From the NCBI RefSeq assembly GCF_900116645.1, contig NZ_FPBO01000004.1, forward strand, positions 1-64,000: DNA of 64,000 nucleotides, written 5' to 3'. Below the pieces are notes generated by a model that did not search any database, was not told the origin of the DNA, and was given only the letters and a program-made list of their open reading frames with translations. This document shows positions 33,747 to 44,233 of this stretch, piece after piece. Position numbers and translations under genes: made by a program. The stretch comes from Pseudoduganella namucuonensis. GTDB lineage: Bacteria > Pseudomonadota > Gammaproteobacteria > Burkholderiales > Burkholderiaceae_D. How positions within the stretch are numbered: position 1 is the first letter of the stretch; the number at the start of each line of letters is the position of its first letter.

Positions 33747-36700
33747 CTAACGCTGGAGCGCGGCGGACTGCCCCACCGGTTCGACCTTCACGCCGCCGCG
33801 CGCCGCGCGCAGGGTCACCAGCTTGACCGGCTCCAGCGCGTTCTCCGGTTTGCCGTCGGTCGTCACCGCCAGCGCGATGGTGTTGTCGCCGTTCGCGTTC
33901 AGCACGCCCGGCGGCAGCACGAAGGTGCGCTGCGGACCCATGTTGCTGATGAAGTTGCCCATGTTCCAGCCGTTCACGAACATCAGCACGCGCGTCTTCG
34001 GATCGGAACGCGGCTTGCCCGCGTCGCCGAACACCAGGCCCAGCTGGATGTCGTGGTCCTTCGGCAGGTCGAGCTTCACCTTGGTGCGCAGCCAGTAGGT
34101 GCCGGCTTGCGGCGGCGCCGCGCCGGGCGCCGCGCTTTGCCACTGCCGGTCCACCGCCGCCCCCGGCGACGGCAGGTGCCAGCCCTGGCGCTCGCCCCAC
34201 AGGCCGCCGTTGTTCATCGGCCCGCGCACCAGGTCCGGTATCACCTCGCCGCCTTGGCTGCCCTGGATCTTCCAGCTGACCGGCGTGGCGAACTTCGGCC
34301 CCTGCTTCGCGCCCAGCGAGGCGCTGATCAGGCCGCGGCCCTCCTTGTGCTCGTCGTTGGCGGCCAGGTCCCAGTTGTGCGAGTTGTTACGCACCATCAC
34401 GGACAGCAGGTGCGGGCCCGCCGCCAGCGCCGGCAGGTCGAACGAGGTGGTGGCGACCGTGACCGGCTTGGCGTCGCCGCCCGGCAGCTCGTGCTGGCCG
34501 ATGAACTTCCCGTCCAGCCAGACCTGCGCCATGCCCGCCCCGCCGCCGCCGTACGCGACTTCCAGCCGCTCGGCCAGCGGCTGCCCGGCGCGCACCTCGA
34601 AGCGGCCGCGATACCACACGTCGCCGTGGTGGAAGCCGTAGTCGCTCATGGCCAGCACCGGCTGCCCTTGCGGCGGCAAGGTGGCGATGGTGGCGGCGCT
34701 CGCGGCCAGGTCGGCCTTGCGCCAGCCGCTGTCGTCGAATTCCGGCTTCGCCTCCGGCGAATCCAGGCGGCGGCCCCATTGCAGCGCCATCAGGTCCGGC
34801 AGCTTGTAGGGCCGCGGGCCGAGGATGCCGCCGGCGCTCACGCGGCCATCCGCGCCGCGCGCCGGCTTCAGCGCCTGCCCGTTGAAACGCAGCGCCGTGA
34901 GCGGCTGCTCGGTCCAGACATCGAGCGTGGATGGCGCGCTCGCGTCGCCGGTCACCGCCAGCGCGCCCCGCTCCCAGCTGGCCGAACGCACCAGCGCGGC
35001 GGAGCGCAGCAGCACCGGGCCTTGCGCGGTGTCGATCTTCCACATCTGGCGGCCGGTGTCGTCGTCGCCCAGCAGCAGCAACAGCGGCGCGCCGCCGGCC
35101 GGCGTGATGCGCACCACGGCCAGGCCCTGGTGCACATAGTTCAGGCGCAGGTCGCCGCGCTTGCCGTCGTAGACTTGGGAGACGGCGCCCTGCAGCACCT
35201 CCACCTTCGGTTCGCCGGCGTAGCGCAGCACGGTCTCGCCGTCCTCGCCCGCGCGGCCGTACAGCAGCGCCACGTCGCGCGCGCCCTGGCGGAAGTGGGT
35301 TTGCGTGTCCGACGTGGTGTAGACCAGGTGCTGGCGCTCCAGCGCGTAGTCGGCCAGCAGCAGTTTCGCGTCGTGTCCGTTCAGTCCCAGCTTGCCGGCC
35401 TGCGGGATGGCGTAGCTGCCATCGCGCGTCGTGAGCTTGAAGCTGAACGGGTCGTTGGTGGTGGCGTCCGACGGATTGTGTGCCACGTAGATCAGGCGCG
35501 CGCCCGTTTTCGGACTGATGTTGTGGTACAGCTTCACGCGCTCGCTGGAGGTGGCCAGCGGCTCGGCCTTCTCCATCTCCGCCAGCAGGCCCTCGGCGGC
35601 CTGGACGAAGTTCCCCATCTGCTTCAAGGTCAGCGCCTTTTCGCGCAGGCCGCGTCCCTCGTCGATGGCGGCGCCGTAGTCGTAGGAGGTGTACACGACG
35701 GATGCCGGCGTCCAGCCCCAGGACGTCCCGCCGAACATCATGTAGACGCTGTGGATGGACAGGCCGTTGATCAGGCTCGAGCCGTAGAACACGCGCTGGT
35801 AACCGGAGCCGATGCGCTTGGCCGTGCATTCATAGGAACCCACGCTGCCCCAGAAGTCGAACCAGCCGCCGCCGATCTCGGCCGCGAAGCCGGGCGTGTT
35901 GGGCGAGGCCAGCGCGCCGATCTTGACCGGGCCGTCGATCTTCTTCGGCATTTCGCCGTACATGCCCCAGTTGGGCACGACGTTGGGCTTGCCCGGCACG
36001 TGGGTGTTGGTGCAGCCGCCGCCGGGATAGCCGTCGAAGGCGTACAGGTCGGTCGGTCCCGGCACCGCGTACGGCGCGCTGGACCCCACCGGGGTCCAGT
36101 TGGGCAGGCGGCCGGCCGAGTTGTGGAACAGCGGCACGCTGATGCCGTCGGCGCGCGCCTTGTCGTGCAGGTACTGCATGTAGCGCTTGTGCGTGTCGGT
36201 GGTCTGGCTGAGTTCATTTTCAAGCTGGTACAGGATCACGTTGCCGCCGCCGTTGGTGACCTGGTGGCGCGCGACGATGGCGTTGATCTGCGTGAGCCAC
36301 TCGTCGGAGGCGGCGATGTAGTCCGGCGCGTCGGTGCGCGCCACCGCGTGCTGGCGCGCCAGCCACCCGGGGAAGCCGCCCATGGTCAGCTCCGCGTTCA
36401 CGTACGGGCCCACGCGGATGATGATGTACATGCCCAGTTCCTCGGCCATCTCGATGGCCTTCTCCATGTTGCGGATGCCGGTGAAATCGAACTCGCCCGG
36501 CCGCGCGGAGTGGTAGCCCCAGTCGAAATAGAAGGCCACGGTATTGAGGCCGCTGGCCTTCATCTTTTCCAGCACGTCGCGCCACAGGCTGGGCGAAGGC
36601 AGGCGGAAGGGATGCATCTCCCCGCCCCAGATCATCTTGCGCTCGCCGTCGATCAGCAGCGAGTGCTTGTCCCAGGTGATTTTCTTCGGCTTGCCGGCCG

Positions 36701-37766
36701 GCGCGGTGGCCTTCTCCAGCACGGCCGTGGGTTCGGCCAGCACGGTGAAGTGGCGCGCCGCGCCGGACACCGTGGCCAGCTCGGCCTTCGGCGTCCAGGT
36801 CTTGAAGTTGTCGCGGCTGTCGGAATGGTAGTAGCGCTTGCCGTCCTCGAAGTAGATGCGCCAGCCGCCGTCCGGCAGCTTCACCAGCGCGGGCGCCTCC
36901 ACGCCGGCGCCCCAGTCGCCGGCCGGCTCGACGCTCCATGGCCCGGACAGGTCTTTCGCGCTGGCCATCTCGATGCGGCCGCTGGCCTGGTTGCGGGCGA
37001 AGACGCGATAGCCGTCGCCGTCGACCAGGACGAAGGCGTCGACGTAATCGTTCTCCAGGCCCTTCATCAAGCGGGGCTTGGCGTAGCGGGTCAGGCTGGC
37101 GTCGGTGGCGCTGAGAAGATAGGTCGAAAACTTGCCTCCATTGCCCGCGGCCGACACCACGAGATGCACCTTGCCGTCACGGTCGCGCAGCCATTCGGGG
37201 GCGCGCACGCTGGCCGCCGCGCCCGAAGGCAGCGCCAGCGCGATGTCGCGCACATGGCTCCAGCGGCGCAGGTCCCTGGAGCGCGCCAGGCCGAAGCTGC
37301 CGCCCTTCGAACCGGTGGTGTAGGCGACGTAGTAGTAGCCGTCGTTGGCATGGATGATGGACGGGTCGCGCAGTCCGCCCTTGGCGGGCTTGTAGGCTTC
37401 CGAGGCCAGCGAGGTGTAGGTCTGGCCGTCGTAGCCGGTGAAGATGCTCAGCGTGTTTTCCGCCGCGGCGGGAAAGGCCGCCATGATGTAGCTGGTGTCG
37501 CCGCGGCGCGGCACGACTTTCAGGTGCGCGGTCTGGCCGGTGGACGCCTGCCCCTGGGTCTGGACCTTGTTGGCGGAGGTCAGGCCGAAGGTGTCCATCA
37601 GCGCATCGCCGGTGGTGGGCGCCGCCGGGGGCGTGGCGTGTTCTGGATTTGACTGGGGCTGTGCTTGCGCGTGCGCCCATGCCGGCAGCGCGGCGTTGAC
37701 CGCCAGCGCCATCGTAGTCCCCATCGCCAGCATTGCGGCGCGATGGCGCGGTCCTTGTTGCATCAT
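33747..37766 (-). CDS. Periplasmic GH43-like / GH35 beta-galactosidase fusion
   Basis: A 1339-residue secreted glycosidase. A signal peptide ends near WAHAQA (about 33). Residues about 60-345 form a five-bladed-propeller GH43-like module (LRDPSIIHANDGYYYVAYTT, RAPEWLRDRDGKVHLV, YFEDGKRYYHSD). From about 365 there is a GH35 barrel: KHSLLIDGERKMIWGGEMH, VILYQLENELS with the acid/base Glu and FAAEIGGGWFDFWG with the nucleophile Glu. C-terminal beta-sandwich domains follow (galactose-binding like). Two sugar-cleaving modules in one chain would suit arabinogalactan or galactan side chains; substrate is inferred. No transporter genes are adjacent. Confidence 0.85.
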   Translation of the reverse strand: MMQQGPRHRAAMLAMGTTMALAVNAALPAWAHAQAQPQSNPEHATPPAAPTTGDALMDTFGLTSANKVQTQGQASTGQTAHLKVVPRRGDTSYIMAAFPAAAENTLSIFTGYDGQTYTSLASEAYKPAKGGLRDPSIIHANDGYYYVAYTTGSKGGSFGLARSRDLRRWSHVRDIALALPSGAAASVRAPEWLRDRDGKVHLVVSAAGNGGKFSTYLLSATDASLTRYAKPRLMKGLENDYVDAFVLVDGDGYRVFARNQASGRIEMASAKDLSGPWSVEPAGDWGAGVEAPALVKLPDGGWRIYFEDGKRYYHSDSRDNFKTWTPKAELATVSGAARHFTVLAEPTAVLEKATAPAGKPKKITWDKHSLLIDGERKMIWGGEMHPFRLPSPSLWRDVLEKMKASGLNTVAFYFDWGYHSARPGEFDFTGIRNMEKAIEMAEELGMYIIIRVGPYVNAELTMGGFPGWLARQHAVARTDAPDYIAASDEWLTQINAIVARHQVTNGGGNVILYQLENELSQTTDTHKRYMQYLHDKARADGISVPLFHNSAGRLPNWTPVGSSAPYAVPGPTDLYAFDGYPGGGCTNTHVPGKPNVVPNWGMYGEMPKKIDGPVKIGALASPNTPGFAAEIGGGWFDFWGSVGSYECTAKRIGSGYQRVFYGSSLINGLSIHSVYMMFGGTSWGWTPASVVYTSYDYGAAIDEGRGLREKALTLKQMGNFVQAAEGLLAEMEKAEPLATSSERVKLYHNISPKTGARLIYVAHNPSDATTNDPFSFKLTTRDGSYAIPQAGKLGLNGHDAKLLLADYALERQHLVYTTSDTQTHFRQGARDVALLYGRAGEDGETVLRYAGEPKVEVLQGAVSQVYDGKRGDLRLNYVHQGLAVVRITPAGGAPLLLLLGDDDTGRQMWKIDTAQGPVLLRSAALVRSASWERGALAVTGDASAPSTLDVWTEQPLTALRFNGQALKPARGADGRVSAGGILGPRPYKLPDLMALQWGRRLDSPEAKPEFDDSGWRKADLAASAATIATLPPQGQPVLAMSDYGFHHGDVWYRGRFEVRAGQPLAERLEVAYGGGGAGMAQVWLDGKFIGQHELPGGDAKPVTVATTSFDLPALAAGPHLLSVMVRNNSHNWDLAANDEHKEGRGLISASLGAKQGPKFATPVSWKIQGSQGGEVIPDLVRGPMNNGGLWGERQGWHLPSPGAAVDRQWQSAAPGAAPPQAGTYWLRTKVKLDLPKDHDIQLGLVFGDAGKPRSDPKTRVLMFVNGWNMGNFISNMGPQRTFVLPPGVLNANGDNTIALAVTTDGKPENALEPVKLVTLRAARGGVKVEPVGQSAALQR

Positions 37767-37876
37767 GATCTAATCCTTGCTCGTTACGCTATCGAATTCA
37801 CGCCGGCCATGATAGCGAAAATGCGGGCCACGCCACGGCCCGCCGGGTTCGGATCGTCAATTACTCATCATTTTGA

Positions 37877-39574
37877 TCAAGCGCCGCGCGCGGCGAGCGG
37901 CAAGCCCGCGCCGCGCTCGCGGGGGTGCGCGCGGCCGCTCGAGACCGGCACGCGCGGACGGCGCGCCGGCGCGTCCGCGGCGCGCGGCGCGACCGCGCCC
38001 CTGCCGCCCTCCAGCCTGAACACGCTGACCACTTCCACCAGCCGGCCCGCCCGCGCCTGCAGCGACCTGGCCGCCTCCGCCGCTTCCTCCACCAGCGCGG
38101 CGTTTTGCTGGGTGGCCTGGTCCATCTGGCTGATGGCCAGGTGCACCTGCTCGATATCCCGGCTTTGATCGCTGCTGGCCGCCGTGATCTCGCTCATGAT
38201 GCCGGACACGCGCTGGATGCTGGCCACCACGCCATCCATTGTCGAGCCTGCGTCGCCGGCCAGCGCGGAGCCGCTCTCCACCTGCCGCACCGAGTCGGCG
38301 ATCAGCGTCTTGATCTCCTTGGCCGCCGCCGCCGAACGCTGCGCCAGGCCGCGCACCTCGGAGGCCACCACGGCGAAGCCGCGTCCCTGTTCGCCGGCGC
38401 GCGCCGCCTCGACCGCCGCGTTCAGCGCCAGGATATTGGTCTGGAAGGCGATGCCGTCGATCACGCCGATGATGTCGACGATGCGGCGCGACGAGGCGTT
38501 GATGGCCTCCATGCGCTCCACCACGCGCGACACCACGGCGCCGCCCTCGATCGCCGCCTCGGACGCCGACAGCGCCAGCCGGTCCGCCTCTTGCGCGTGT
38601 CCCGCGTTCTGGCGCACCGTCGCGGTCAGCTCCTCCATCGAGGCGGTGGTTTCCTCCAGCGTGCCGGCCTGCCGCTCGGTGCGCGCCGACAGGTCGGCGT
38701 TGCCCGATGCGATCTGCTTCGAGGCGGAGGCGATATGGTCGGTCCCTTCGCGCACCTCGCCGACGATGACGGCCAGCCGGTCGCGCATGCCGCGTATCGC
38801 GTGCAGCAGGCTGGCCTGGTCGTGCGGCTTGAGGTCGATCACCACGGCCAGGTTGCCGGCCGCGATCTGGCCCGCGATGGCGACGGCGTCCGCCGGTTCG
38901 CCGCCCAGCTGGCGCAGCAGGCCGCGCGTGATCAGCAGCGCCGTCGCCACACCCACCAGCAGCGAAACGCCGCCCAGCGCCAGCATGAACAGGCGCGCCT
39001 GCGCATAGGCGGCCGCCGCGTCCTCGGCGGCGGCCGCGCTCAGCTTCTCTTCCACGTCGAGCAGTTCGCCCAGCGCCGCGCGCCACAGCACCTGCAGTGG
39101 TTGCAGATCGCTCATCAGCACGCGGGCCGCCTCGTCCACCTTGAGCGATTGGGCCAGGTCGGCCGCCTTGTCCATCAAGGGCAGCGCCGCCTTTTCGCGC
39201 TCGCCGATCTTGCGCAGCAACGCCACTTTCTCGGCCGAGGCGTCGGGCCGGCTATCCAGCATGTCCCGCAGTTGCCGCTGCGCCGCCGCGTATTTCTTCG
39301 CCTGCTCCTTGATGCGCCCCGCCTCGGCCTGGCCCAGCGCGGCCTCGTTGGACAAGGCCAGGTTGCGCAGGGAGATCAGGCGGTCGCTCAGGGTCGAACG
39401 CATCTCCAGCACCAGCTTGGTCTCGGCGTTGTTGATGTGGATGACCTGGTCCAGCCGCTGCTGGATCTGCGCCATGCAGGCGATGCCGATGGCGGTGATG
39501 ATGGCCAGCAGGAGCAGCAACACGGTGAAGCCCAGCCCCAGCCTGGCTCCAACCTTCAATGTGGGAAGACGCAT
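37877..39574 (-). CDS. Methyl-accepting chemotaxis protein (Tar-like)
   Basis: A 565-residue transducer. It has a membrane helix at about 14-34, a periplasmic four-helix-bundle region to about 190, a second helix ([21 protein letters not shown]), a HAMP domain ([20 protein letters not shown]) and a cytoplasmic signalling domain with the hairpin tip [35 protein letters not shown] precedes the ATG at 39572-39574, giving a start eight codons inside the open frame. The C-terminal tail of about 40 residues is Arg/Ala-rich and lacks an obvious NWETF-type CheR docking pentapeptide. Confidence 0.92.
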   Translation of the reverse strand: MRLPTLKVGARLGLGFTVLLLLLAIITAIGIACMAQIQQRLDQVIHINNAETKLVLEMRSTLSDRLISLRNLALSNEAALGQAEAGRIKEQAKKYAAAQRQLRDMLDSRPDASAEKVALLRKIGEREKAALPLMDKAADLAQSLKVDEAARVLMSDLQPLQVLWRAALGELLDVEEKLSAAAAEDAAAAYAQARLFMLALGGVSLLVGVATALLITRGLLRQLGGEPADAVAIAGQIAAGNLAVVIDLKPHDQASLLHAIRGMRDRLAVIVGEVREGTDHIASASKQIASGNADLSARTERQAGTLEETTASMEELTATVRQNAGHAQEADRLALSASEAAIEGGAVVSRVVERMEAINASSRRIVDIIGVIDGIAFQTNILALNAAVEAARAGEQGRGFAVVASEVRGLAQRSAAAAKEIKTLIADSVRQVESGSALAGDAGSTMDGVVASIQRVSGIMSEITAASSDQSRDIEQVHLAISQMDQATQQNAALVEEAAEAARSLQARAGRLVEVVSVFRLEGGRGAVAPRAADAPARRPRVPVSSGRAHPRERGAGLPLAARGA

Positions 39575-39737
39575 ATCGGTTCCTTCAGCAATAGACATGG
39601 CCCTAGCGTAGTCAGGTTTATTGCCGAAGAGAACTAATCAATTCGCGTTTTTATAGAAGGTTTCTGATTCGGCGTCCCACATGCCCGGGCAGGCCGGCCC
39701 GCCGGCGTGATCCGCCCGCGCACCATCGGCCTTGAAG

Positions 39738-42700
39738 TCAGGCTTGCCGTTTCAACGGCGCCGCATCGCCCGCCGCCAACGCGGCCCTGCGTTCGTCATA
39801 CTCGGCGATCGCCTTCAGCTTGACCGGGCCGAAGCCGCGTATCTGTTGCGGCAGCGCCGCCAATTCCAGCGCGCGCGCGTGGCTGGCGGCGCTCAGGGTG
39901 CCGTTCAAGCGGTCCACCATCTCCGCGTACTCACGCGCCAGGCGGCGCTCGTGGCGGCGCTCCTCCGTGTGGCCGAAGGGATCGAACGCCGTGCCGCGCA
40001 AGCCCTTGCAGCGCGCCAGCACGCCGAACACCGGCAGGATCCAGGCGCCGAACTTGCGCTTCTTCGGCCGGCCGGTGGCCGGGTCGATGCGCGACAGCAG
40101 CGGCGGCGCCAGCCACAAGGACACCCGCTTCATGCCGGAGAACTGCGCCGCCAGCGAAGCCTTGAACTCGGCGCTGCCGTACAGGCGCGCCACCTCGTAC
40201 TCGTCCTTGTAGGCCATCAGGCGGTAGGCGCCGATGGCGACCGCGCGCGCATACGCGTCCCGCCCCGGCGCGGCCTTCGCCTCGGCGGACCGCGCGCCTT
40301 CCACCAGCGCGCGGTAGCGCTGGGCGTACGCCGCGTCCTGGTAGCCGGCGAGATCGGCCGCGTAGTGGTCGATCAACCGCGCCAGCGCCATGTCCCGCAC
40401 CGGCGGCGCGGCGGGCGACGCGGCCGCCGGCGCCGTGGCGGCGTCCACCTCGGCCAGCACGGCCGGGTTGGACGCCGCGATCCGCCCCCAGGCGAAGGCG
40501 CGGCGGTTTTGCGCCACGGCCGCGCCGTTCATCTCGATGGCGCGGTCGATGGATTCGAACGACAGCGGCACCAGCCCGCGTTGCCAGGCGAAGCCCAGCA
40601 TCAGCGTGTGGGCGGTGACGGTGTCGCCGAAGATCTTCTGGGCCAGCGCGCCCGCGTTCAGGCTGTGCAGGCCGCCGGGCACGCAGCGCTTGCGCAGGCG
40701 CTCCAGCATCAGGCTGGTGGGCTGCGTGGCGTCGCGCCGCGAGATCACCTCGGCGGTCGGGGTCTCGTCCAGGTTGGCCACGGCGGCCGCGCGCGCCGGC
40801 GACAGCTTGACCAGCGCGTCCGACGCCGAGGCCACCACCAGGTCGGCCGCCAGCAACAGGTCCGCCGCGCCGGGGCCGATGCGCACGGCGGCGATGTCCG
40901 CCGGCGTGGGCGCCATGCGCACCTGGCTGATCACGGCGCCGTTCTTCTGCGCCAGGCCGGTGAAGTCGAGCACCGTGGCGCCCTTGCCTTCCAGGTGGGC
41001 GGCGCCACCCAGCAGCGCGCCCATGGTCAGCACGCCGCTGCCGCCGATGCCGGTGACCAGCACGTTGAAGCCGTTGCCGAAGGCGGGGATGGCCGGCTGC
41101 GGCAACGCCGCCGCCAGCGCCTGCTCCAGCCGCTCCAGCCGCCCCCCGTCCGGCTTGCGGATGCGCGGGCCGTCGATTTCAATGAAGCTGGGGCAGAAAC
41201 CCTTGGCGCACGAGAAGTCCTTGTTGCACGCGCCCTGGTTGATCTTGCGCTTGCGCCCGAAGGCCGTCTCCAGCGGCTCGACGGCGATGCAGTTCGATTG
41301 CACCGAGCAGTCGCCGCAGCCCTCGCACACGCGCTCGTTGATGAAGAGGCGCTTGTCCGGGTCCGGCATTTCCTTGCGCTTGCGCTTGCGGCGCTTCTCG
41401 GCCGCGCACGTTTGCACGTAGACGATGGCGGTCACGCCGTCCACCCCGCGCAACTCGCGCTGCACCGCGTCCAGCAGGGAACGGTCGCGCACCTCGGTGC
41501 CGGGCGCCAGTTCCCCGTTGCCCTCCCAGTGCGGCGCGTCGTCGCTCACCAGCACGATGCGGCTCACGCCCTCCGCGTGCAACTGGCGCGTGATGCGGGC
41601 CGGGTCGATCAAGCCCTCGGCCTGCTGGCCGCCGGTCATGGCCACGGCGTCGTTGTACAGGATCTTGTAGGTGACACGGGCCTTGGCGGCCACCGCCGCG
41701 CGCACAGCCAGCAGGCCGGAGTGCTGGTAAGTGCCGTCGCCCAGGTTCTGGAAGATGTGCGGCACGGCGGAGAACGGCGCCGCGCCTATCCACTGCGCGC
41801 CCTCGCCGCCCATCTGGCTGAAGGTGGCCGTCTTCAGCGCCGGCTGGGCCAGCGCCATCACGTGGCAGCCGATGCCGCCGCCGGCCACCGAGCCGTCCGG
41901 CGTGCGCGTGGAGGTGTTGTGCGGGCAGCCGGAGCAGAAGTACGGCGCGCGCACCGGGATCACGGCCGCGCCGACCGGGCTTTGCGCCGTCTCCAGCGCC
42001 TGCAGCCTCACGCGCAGGTCCGGCAAGGCGTCGCCCATGCGCGCCACCAGTTTGCGCGCCACCAGCAGCGGCGTGAACTCGGACACCTCGGCCAGCAGCG
42101 GCGCGCCGTCCGGATCGGTCTTGCCGCTGACGCGCGGCCGGCGCGCCGACGGGTGGTGGTACAGCGCCTCCTTCAACTGGGTCTCGACGGTGGCGCGCTT
42201 TTCCTCGATCACGATCAGCTCCTCGTGGCCGTCCGCGAAGGCCAGCATGCCGGACGTCTCCAGCGGCCAGCTCATGGCCACCTTGTAGATGGAGACGCCG
42301 GCCGATCGCAGCGCGGCCGCGTCCAGGCCCAGGTCCCGCACGGCCTGCATCAAGTCCTGGTGCGCCTTGCCCACCGTGACAATGCCGAAGCGCCGGGCCG
42401 GCGCGCCGACCACCTCGCGGTCCAGCCGGTTGGCGCGCGCCCAGGCCCGGGCGGCGGGGAGCCGCTCGTCGATCAGGCGCCGCTCCAGTTCCGCGCGCTG
42501 GCCGGGCCAAGCGATGGACGGGTCCCAGTTCAAGCCGTGCGCCGGCGTCGCGCCGGCCGGCGTGACGAACACCGGCGCGGCGCCCACCTCGACCACGGCG
42601 GCCGTCTCGATCACCTCGGCCGTCGTCTTCAGCCCCACCCACAGGCCGCAGTAGCGCGACAGCGCGATGCCGGCCAGGCCCAGTTCCATCACCTCCTGCA

Positions 42701-43205
42701 CGCTGGACGGCTGCAGCACCGGCATCGAGGCGGCCTGGAAGATGCCGTCGGTCTGGTGCGGATACATGGACGACTGCGCGGCGTGGTCGTCGCCGGAGAC
42801 GGCCAGCACGCCGCCCAGCGGCGAGGTGCCCAGCATGTTCGCGCTGCGGAACACGTCGCCGGTGCGGTCCACGCCCGGGCCCTTGCCGTACCAGATGCCG
42901 AACACGCCGTCGACCCTGGTTTCGCCGTAGGCGCTGTGCATTTGCGCGCCCCACAAGGCGGTGGCGGCGAGGTCCTCGTTCAGGCCGGGCTGGAACACCA
43001 CGTCGTGCGCGGCCAGGTCCTCGGACGCCTTCCACAGTTGCTGGTCGTACGCGCCCAGCGGCGAGCCCCGGTAGCCGGACACCAGGCCGCCGGTGTTCAG
43101 CTTGCGCTCCCGGTCCATGCGCCGCTGCAGCATCGGCAGCAGCACCAGCGCCTGGATGCCGGTCAAGAAGGTGCGCCCCCGGGCGCGGCTGTAAATCGAA
43201 GACAT
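39738..43205 (-). CDS. Indolepyruvate ferredoxin oxidoreductase, fused alpha/beta type
   Basis: A 1155-residue protein combining the thiamine-diphosphate subunits (YRGSPLGAYDQQL at the N-terminus; CSGCPHNTST, GGIGCHVMAL and the metal/TPP segment GEGAQWIG, about 430-490), a ferredoxin-like cysteine cluster (CEGCGDCSVQSNC and CNKDFSCAKGFCP, about 620-660) and the gamma-type domain (VTGIGGSGVLTMGALLGGAAHLEGKG). It converts arylpyruvates to aryl-acyl-CoA during aromatic amino acid breakdown, using ferredoxin as acceptor. It diverges from an Lrp-type gene that probably controls it. Confidence 0.92.
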   Translation of the reverse strand: MSSIYSRARGRTFLTGIQALVLLPMLQRRMDRERKLNTGGLVSGYRGSPLGAYDQQLWKASEDLAAHDVVFQPGLNEDLAATALWGAQMHSAYGETRVDGVFGIWYGKGPGVDRTGDVFRSANMLGTSPLGGVLAVSGDDHAAQSSMYPHQTDGIFQAASMPVLQPSSVQEVMELGLAGIALSRYCGLWVGLKTTAEVIETAAVVEVGAAPVFVTPAGATPAHGLNWDPSIAWPGQRAELERRLIDERLPAARAWARANRLDREVVGAPARRFGIVTVGKAHQDLMQAVRDLGLDAAALRSAGVSIYKVAMSWPLETSGMLAFADGHEELIVIEEKRATVETQLKEALYHHPSARRPRVSGKTDPDGAPLLAEVSEFTPLLVARKLVARMGDALPDLRVRLQALETAQSPVGAAVIPVRAPYFCSGCPHNTSTRTPDGSVAGGGIGCHVMALAQPALKTATFSQMGGEGAQWIGAAPFSAVPHIFQNLGDGTYQHSGLLAVRAAVAAKARVTYKILYNDAVAMTGGQQAEGLIDPARITRQLHAEGVSRIVLVSDDAPHWEGNGELAPGTEVRDRSLLDAVQRELRGVDGVTAIVYVQTCAAEKRRKRKRKEMPDPDKRLFINERVCEGCGDCSVQSNCIAVEPLETAFGRKRKINQGACNKDFSCAKGFCPSFIEIDGPRIRKPDGGRLERLEQALAAALPQPAIPAFGNGFNVLVTGIGGSGVLTMGALLGGAAHLEGKGATVLDFTGLAQKNGAVISQVRMAPTPADIAAVRIGPGAADLLLAADLVVASASDALVKLSPARAAAVANLDETPTAEVISRRDATQPTSLMLERLRKRCVPGGLHSLNAGALAQKIFGDTVTAHTLMLGFAWQRGLVPLSFESIDRAIEMNGAAVAQNRRAFAWGRIAASNPAVLAEVDAATAPAAASPAAPPVRDMALARLIDHYAADLAGYQDAAYAQRYRALVEGARSAEAKAAPGRDAYARAVAIGAYRLMAYKDEYEVARLYGSAEFKASLAAQFSGMKRVSLWLAPPLLSRIDPATGRPKKRKFGAWILPVFGVLARCKGLRGTAFDPFGHTEERRHERRLAREYAEMVDRLNGTLSAASHARALELAALPQQIRGFGPVKLKAIAEYDERRAALAAGDAAPLKRQA

Positions 43206-43335
43206 GTTGAAGACTCCACCGTGAACGATGCGGAAATCTTACGGTCTTCCCCTTGGTGATTGGCACCGTTATACGCCACTCCCGATTCCATTTTTAGGTG
43301 TATTCAACTACACTTTCCATAAACATTGGACGGAT

Positions 43336-43806
43336 ATGACTACAGATTACAAAGCCGACAAAACCGACCTGAAAATCATGAAGGCGCTGGCCGCCGACGG
43401 CCGCATGGCGTGGAGCGAACTGGGGGACAAGATCGGCCTGTCGCTGACGCCCACGCTGCGGCGCGTGCGCCGGCTGGAGGAGGCCGGCTATATCCAGGGC
43501 TATGTGGCCAGGCTGGACGAGGGCCGGCTGGCTGGCCGGATGAGCATCTTCGTTTCCGTCACGCTGACCAGCCAGGCCGAGGAAGCCATCACCGTGTTCG
43601 AGCAGCAGATCGCCGCCGCGCCGGAGGTGATGAGTTGCTTCCTGATGACGGGCGACACCGATTACAGCCTGCGGGTGGTGGTGCGCGACCTGGACGATTA
43701 CAACCGTTTCCTCACCCGCACGCTGACCCGCATTCCCGGCGTCGCCCACATCAAATCCAGCTTCGCGCTGCGCACCGTGCTGATACGATCGGCGCCGCCG
43801 CTCTAG
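43336..43806 (+). CDS. Lrp/AsnC-family transcriptional regulator
   Basis: A 156-residue regulator. The HTH occupies about 8-60 (DKTDLKIMKALAADGRM, WSELGDKIGLSLTPTLRRVRRLEEAGYI) and an AsnC/RAM effector domain follows (TVFEQQIAAAPEVMSCFLMTGDTDYSLRVVVRDLDDY). The ATG at 43336-43338 was preferred because the domain begins there; upstream codons in the frame run across the divergent promoter. Its position opposite the indolepyruvate oxidoreductase gene suggests local control by an aromatic or branched-chain amino acid signal. Confidence 0.9.
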   Translation: MTTDYKADKTDLKIMKALAADGRMAWSELGDKIGLSLTPTLRRVRRLEEAGYIQGYVARLDEGRLAGRMSIFVSVTLTSQAEEAITVFEQQIAAAPEVMSCFLMTGDTDYSLRVVVRDLDDYNRFLTRTLTRIPGVAHIKSSFALRTVLIRSAPPL

Positions 43807-44172
43807 TTGAACGCGGGCTTATCCGCGATTCCCTTACTAAAACACCGGTGCCCCACGGCAAGCCGTGGCGCGCGCGCATCACTTGTCGTCGAAACAACCT
43901 TAACCGTAAGATTTAGTTGTCACGATCATATCGTTTCAATCGTGCGGGACACACTTTGCTCTACAGTTTCTACACGCGGGCCCCCACCCCGCGTACTTGT
44001 TTTTCATTACAGAAGTTGCCACAGAAGAAGCTAGGGATGTTCCTGAAAGAAACAAAATCCCCCTAACTTCCCATGGAGGCGCCTCGACATCTTGCGTTGC
44101 AGCACGGATGGGCGAAAACCGTTGCTTTTTCCCATCAAAAGTTTCACGGTGTTAATTAAATTTGCGGTTTTC
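43807..44172. other. Intergenic region before the small-peptide cluster
   Basis: No gene is supported. A 7-bp-stem hairpin (CCACGGC-AA-GCCGTGG, 43853-43868) follows the Lrp gene but has no T-tract. The rest is AT-richer and leads into the first peptide promoter. Confidence 0.4.
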
Positions 44173-44233
44173 TTGACACTTATCAAAAAAGATCTGTTAA
44201 AATTCTTTCTATAACGCAACGGGTAGAGTCAAA
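44173..44233 (+). promoter_or_regulatory. Promoter and leader of peptide gene 1
   Basis: TTGACA (44173-44178), a 19-bp spacer, then the extended -10 TGTTAAAAT (hexamer 44198-44203). The 30-nt leader ends with CAACGGGTAGAGTCAAA before the ATG. The same architecture precedes the two paralogues. Confidence 0.8.

Noticed and set aside
34053..37652. Plus-strand open frame of 1199 codons opposite the glycosidase
   Set aside because: It has the same antisense composition and no motifs, and the minus strand has signal peptide, GH43 and GH35 signatures.
39732..43259. Plus-strand open frame of 1175 codons opposite indolepyruvate oxidoreductase
   Set aside because: It is a shadow of the real gene, with no ribosome site and no recognisable domain.
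44031..44219. Minus-strand 62-codon frame upstream of peptide gene 1
   Set aside because: It overlaps the conserved promoter of the peptide gene and has no ribosome-binding site; the promoter pattern repeated three times explains the region better.
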